From a bacterium (GTDB lineage Bacteria; UBP6; JAFGXH01): a stretch of DNA of 64,000 bases. Each line of letters begins with the position of its first letter. Position 1 is the first letter of the stretch. The notes beneath the pieces were generated by a model. That model saw only the letters and a list, made by a program, of their open reading frames with translations, made no database searches and was not told the DNA's origin. The translations under genes and the position numbers were made by a program. Of this stretch, positions 60,775 through 64,000 are shown piece after piece. Location: NCBI GenBank assembly GCA_027064085.1, contig JAMOQH010000172.1, positions 1 to 64,000 on the forward strand, in the 5' to 3' direction.

Positions 60775-62937
60775 ATGAAACTATTTGCAAAAAGTATTTT
60801 AATCTTTTTAACTTTACTAGCGATATCTTGTAGTGAAGCTAAAACAGGTAATGAGATTACTTTAAAAATTACACCAACAAAGTTAACTTTTAAAACCATT
60901 TCTGTTGGTGATACTGATGTTCAATATTTTAAATTAAAGAATATTGGAAATGGAGACTTAAAAATTACATCTATGAATATTACTAAAAATTCTGAGTTGT
61001 ATAAAATTAAAAATGATATAAAATATCCAATAGTGATAAAAGCAGGGGACTCTTATGCTGAAGATATTGAAATTGAGTATACTGCCAAAGATATTGAAGG
61101 AAGCGTTTCGGGTAGACTAGAAGTTGCCTCTAATGATTCTAAAGATGCAATTAAAACGGTATATCTTACTGCAGAAAAGGCTAATCCAAATATAAAGGTT
61201 TCTGTAGAAACAATTATATTTAATAAGTTAGTAATAAATCAATCAGAAGAATTTGATTTAATTGTTTATAACACAGGTACATCTGCATTAAAGTTTGAAA
61301 AATATGATAATGATGGGGTTTTAGTTGCTACTAATAAAGATGCTTTTGAATTTGGTAATGGTACAAGTAATTCATTTGAGCTGGTAGGATTAGATAATGT
61401 AAGAACTCTTGAGCCTGTTAAATTTGAAAATGGTAATGAAATTTTTGATTCCTTTACTATAAAAGTTAAATATACTGCAGAAGGTACAGGTACAGAAACG
61501 GGAACATTAAAAATTTATAATAATTCTGTAAATTCTAATCCTCTAAAAATTATAAATATTATGGCAAGTTCTGAGTCATGTGATTTAGTATTACAGCCAA
61601 GAGATGGTTTTGTTGATTTTGGAGAAAGGCCACAAGGTTCTACAAACCGTTTTACTGTTTTACTCGCAAATAAAGGTGCTCATGATTGTGAATTAAAAAA
61701 AGTTGAAATAGATAGAGCAAATACTTCTTCTGAGTTTGATATTGAATTACCTGAAGATACAGAATTCCCTGTTATAATAGGGGCTTCTGAAAGATTTCAG
61801 TTTAAAGTAGTGTTTAAACCTACTGAAGATACTGGAACAGGTGGTGCAGTGGGCATGATTAATTTGGAAGCCAATGATGAAAGATGGAATGGTGGTAAAA
61901 AACAAATTACAATTTCAGGAAGAAGCAAAGAAGATAACTCTCCTGTTTGTATTTTAAAAGATTTATATGATGGAGAACCTTATTTTGAAGTTGAACCGGG
62001 TCAAAGAGAAGCCATTGAATGTGTTGGGGCTGCCGTTTGTTCAAATGTACAAATGATAAGTGAATCTTATGACCCTAATCCTGACAATAGTGGTAAGTTA
62101 ACTCATACTTGGAGAATGGTAGAAGCACCTGCTGCTTATAGTAATCCTGATTGGATTTCATTTCCAACTAACGATCCTAATAATGTGAGAAATTTAGATC
62201 ATCACTATGTTGATGTTTATGTTCCTTTTGCGACACCTCCAGGAACCAAATATTTAGTTGAATTAACTGTAACAAGTGATGGTGGCTTATCTTCTAAATG
62301 TTATGGTGAAATTCATGGATTAACCGGGAACTCTCTTCATGTTGAAATGTTTTGGGATGTACCTTCTGATGTGGATTTACATGTTATGAATCCAATAGAT
62401 CAAAATTTAAATATTAATGATATTGATGTAGAATATCCAAGCCAAGATTCTGATCTTGAAAACTGGAGAGAAAGAACTAACATTGAATGGTGGGATGAAT
62501 CCGCATCTCATCAAGCTGATTGCCATTGGAGAAACTGTAAAGGAAACGGTATAGAGTGGGGTGCTCCAGGTAGAGCAGATAATCCTAGTTTAGATAGAGA
62601 TGATATTCCAGGTACCGGCCCAGAAAATATTAATATTGCTAAGCCACAAGAAGGATGGTATAGGGTTTCTTCACATTATTATTCTGCAGATGATAATGGA
62701 ACAGATGTTCATATAAGGGTTTATTGTAATGGAACAGTTGCATATCAAAATTCTGCATTTTTACAAGATACTAATTATACTTGGCTTGTAAATGATATTT
62801 ATTGGGAAGATTTAGGAAATAATGATGGTCAGTGCTATATATTTAGTGATGGCCGTATATTTAATTCTCGTCAAGGAGAGGGGCAGCCTGGTTATAGAGG
62901 AACAGTAATTGAAGATATTGAACCTGATAACGAATAA
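60775..62937 (+). CDS. Lipoprotein with ASH domains and a C-terminal YfaP/DUF2135-type domain
   Basis: 720 residues; lipobox LLAISC with Cys about residue 19. Three ASH/choice-of-anchor-D sandwiches follow (TKLTFKTISVGDTDVQYFKL; ETIIFNKLVINQSEEFDL; GFVDFGERPQGSTNRFTVLL). A PKD-like region spans about 395-505. The last 200 residues match the YfaP pattern: FWDVPSDVDLHVMNP, Cys-containing DCHWRNCKG, then LDRDDIPGTGPENI. Such proteins are common on the surface of Myxococcota-like bacteria; ligands are unknown. ATG 60775 has GGGGA upstream; the 18-codon upstream extension overlaps the promoter and is rejected. Confidence 0.85.
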   Translation: MKLFAKSILIFLTLLAISCSEAKTGNEITLKITPTKLTFKTISVGDTDVQYFKLKNIGNGDLKITSMNITKNSELYKIKNDIKYPIVIKAGDSYAEDIEIEYTAKDIEGSVSGRLEVASNDSKDAIKTVYLTAEKANPNIKVSVETIIFNKLVINQSEEFDLIVYNTGTSALKFEKYDNDGVLVATNKDAFEFGNGTSNSFELVGLDNVRTLEPVKFENGNEIFDSFTIKVKYTAEGTGTETGTLKIYNNSVNSNPLKIINIMASSESCDLVLQPRDGFVDFGERPQGSTNRFTVLLANKGAHDCELKKVEIDRANTSSEFDIELPEDTEFPVIIGASERFQFKVVFKPTEDTGTGGAVGMINLEANDERWNGGKKQITISGRSKEDNSPVCILKDLYDGEPYFEVEPGQREAIECVGAAVCSNVQMISESYDPNPDNSGKLTHTWRMVEAPAAYSNPDWISFPTNDPNNVRNLDHHYVDVYVPFATPPGTKYLVELTVTSDGGLSSKCYGEIHGLTGNSLHVEMFWDVPSDVDLHVMNPIDQNLNINDIDVEYPSQDSDLENWRERTNIEWWDESASHQADCHWRNCKGNGIEWGAPGRADNPSLDRDDIPGTGPENINIAKPQEGWYRVSSHYYSADDNGTDVHIRVYCNGTVAYQNSAFLQDTNYTWLVNDIYWEDLGNNDGQCYIFSDGRIFNSRQGEGQPGYRGTVIEDIEPDNE

Positions 62938-63028
62938 TTCTATATAAATTTTTCTCCAACAATTATACCAAAGTTATAAAAAATATAATTTATTTATTTA
63001 ATATATTATAATTTTCTAGTATCCTAAC

Positions 63029-63057
63029 TTGATAAAATATTATTTATAAGATATAGT
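63029..63057 (+). promoter_or_regulatory. Sigma-70 promoter of the last lipoprotein gene
   Basis: TTGATA (63029-63034), 17 bp, TATAGT (63052-63057), then TTGGGGG as ribosome site before ATG 63089. Confidence 0.6.
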
Positions 63058-63088
63058 TGAATATTGATTCTTTTCTTTTGGGGGTATT

Positions 63089-64000
63089 ATGAAGTATTTT
63101 TTTCTACTTATACTTATTTTCTTTGTTTCATGTGCTGAAACTACTCAAAAAACAGGTACAGAACCTGGAGTATTAGGCGGTAAGTGTTTTACAAATAATA
63201 CTTGTAATAGTGGATTAATTTGTGAAGATGATAAATGTATTGAAGATAAATGTATAAATAAACAATGTGGAGATGAATGGCTAGAATGTAATCAAGAAAC
63301 TGGTAATTGTGATAAATTAAAATCAGGATTTTGTGCAGTAAATACAGATTGTAATACAGAAGCCAATGAAGTTTGCAATTCAGAACATCATTGTGAAATA
63401 CCTAGAAGCGATTTATGTAAAAATATTGATTGTTCTAGTGATGTAAATTCAGAATGTAATTCTGAAACTGGTAATTGCGAATGTAAAAGTGAATTTCATA
63501 AAGGGGTAAGCGGTATTTGTCTTTATAATACAAAAGAAGTAAACTGTCAAAAGCCAAATATAGAAAATTCAGAATATACTGATGCAACAGTTACTGTTGA
63601 ATGGAATACAGATACACAATCATGGAATAATACACCTATATGCGAATGGAGTTGCTTGGATGGATTTTATAAAAAATCTTTAAGTAATGGTGAGGCTAAG
63701 GAAAACTATACTTGTGAACCTTGTTCATGTAGCGAATGGCAAACATGCTCTGATGCAGGGGATTGTACTTTAACAGTAGGGCGTTGTTCAACTAATAGTG
63801 ATTGTGAAACAGGAAAGGAGTGCGATACAAATCATAACTGTGTAAACCCAGCAAGTCCATGTGAAGGTATTGATTGTGGCGGTAATGGAACATGTGTTGT
63901 ATCACAAAATAATCTTGCTTTTTGTGATTGTAATGATAATTACTATGATGATGGAGCATTACATTGTGTTAATCCATGTGAAGGCAAAACTTGTAGTGGT
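63089..64000 (+). CDS. Cys-rich EGF-like lipoprotein, 3' end outside the window
   Basis: The frame stays open from ATG 63089 (after GGGGG) to the window end, 304 codons, and so is incomplete. A short signal (YFFLLILIFFVSC) gives a lipobox with Cys15. More than 40 Cys follow in EGF-like and C-x4-DC units. The Trp/Cys module VEWNTDTQSWNNTPICEWSC (63590-63655) is shared with the nuclease lipoprotein at 121-2055. The C-x-P-x-C-x2-WQ module (63713-63841) is shared with two other lipoproteins. A catalytic or binding domain may lie beyond the edge. Confidence 0.85.
   Translation, partial: MKYFFLLILIFFVSCAETTQKTGTEPGVLGGKCFTNNTCNSGLICEDDKCIEDKCINKQCGDEWLECNQETGNCDKLKSGFCAVNTDCNTEANEVCNSEHHCEIPRSDLCKNIDCSSDVNSECNSETGNCECKSEFHKGVSGICLYNTKEVNCQKPNIENSEYTDATVTVEWNTDTQSWNNTPICEWSCLDGFYKKSLSNGEAKENYTCEPCSCSEWQTCSDAGDCTLTVGRCSTNSDCETGKECDTNHNCVNPASPCEGIDCGGNGTCVVSQNNLAFCDCNDNYYDDGALHCVNPCEGKTCSG

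Noticed and set aside
22121-62957. Recurring TTTTCTCC after gene ends (22121, 31740, 62949)
   Set aside because: Eight bases dominated by T in a very AT-rich genome; the flanking sequences differ and no shared structure was found.
1-64000. CRISPR arrays, tRNA or rRNA genes, insertion sequences, prophage
   Set aside because: Gaps between genes were read on both strands: no regularly spaced repeats, cloverleaf-like segments, transposase or phage genes were seen.

Overview
The window is very AT-rich DNA with dense, intact genes on both strands, Shine-Dalgarno sites close to AGGAGG, and standard stop codons. It encodes a two-membrane (Gram-negative) bacterium: outer-membrane barrels, an Omp85-type protein, many lipoproteins, type IV pili and a complete respiratory complex I. 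Cys-rich EGF-like, CARDB, ASH ('choice-of-anchor D') and YfaP lipoproteins beside PilB/PilT/PilS/PilR suggest a deltaproteobacterial-grade lineage (Myxococcota/Bradymonadota-like) with unusually low G+C. That placement is inference. No tRNA, rRNA, CRISPR, transposase or prophage gene was seen, and no gene-free stretch exceeds about 290 bases.

Layout. 1-2055: a possible gene tail, then an EGF-repeat lipoprotein ending in an endonuclease/exonuclease/phosphatase domain. 2341-15925: all 14 complex I genes in the unusual order E-F-J-K-L-M-N-A-B-C-D-G-H-I. 16038-22102: pilB, pilT, pilS, pilR and an AtpZ-like gene. 22264-26210: a PgpH-like HD phosphohydrolase, a TatA/B protein, an unknown exported protein, then csrA-fliW. 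26370-31732: a 1624-residue lipoprotein overlapping ruvC. 31917-34842: an unknown protein, a small basic exported protein and an outer-membrane barrel protein. 35030-39429: two paralogous beta-propeller proteins, one a Cys-rich lipoprotein. 39703-41918: acyl-CoA dehydrogenase and a THEP1-like NTPase. 42044-50550: an envelope cluster (CsgG-like/TPR, Omp85 barrel, NagZ-like GH3, lipoprotein, FecR-domain protein, TPR-plus-barrel protein). 50730-55202: glyQ, an unknown gene, a FeMo-cofactor-type protein, a Cys-rich lipoprotein and mnmG. 55316-58391: a type IV pilin, a DUF1858/DUF2249/solute-binding fusion and a lipase-like hydrolase. 58414-64000: a HEAT-repeat protein, an ASH/YfaP lipoprotein and a Cys-rich lipoprotein cut by the window edge.

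How parts connect. A sigma-54-like site precedes the pilin gene, matching the sigma-54 activator PilR encoded 33 kb away. Two closely matching sigma-28 (FliA)-like promoters precede csrA-fliW and the unknown gene at 31917-32735. This implies a flagellum encoded elsewhere and places that unknown gene in its late regulon. A TGAATGA-N4-TCATTCA palindrome before the acyl-CoA dehydrogenase matches TetR-family fatty-acid regulators. The promoter of the propeller-lipoprotein pair sits inside a 31-bp inverted repeat, possibly a phase or conformational switch. Three lipoproteins share one Cys-rich module and two share a Trp/Cys module, indicating a surface-lipoprotein family. The TPR-barrel protein with an adjacent lipoprotein gene could take part in its export.
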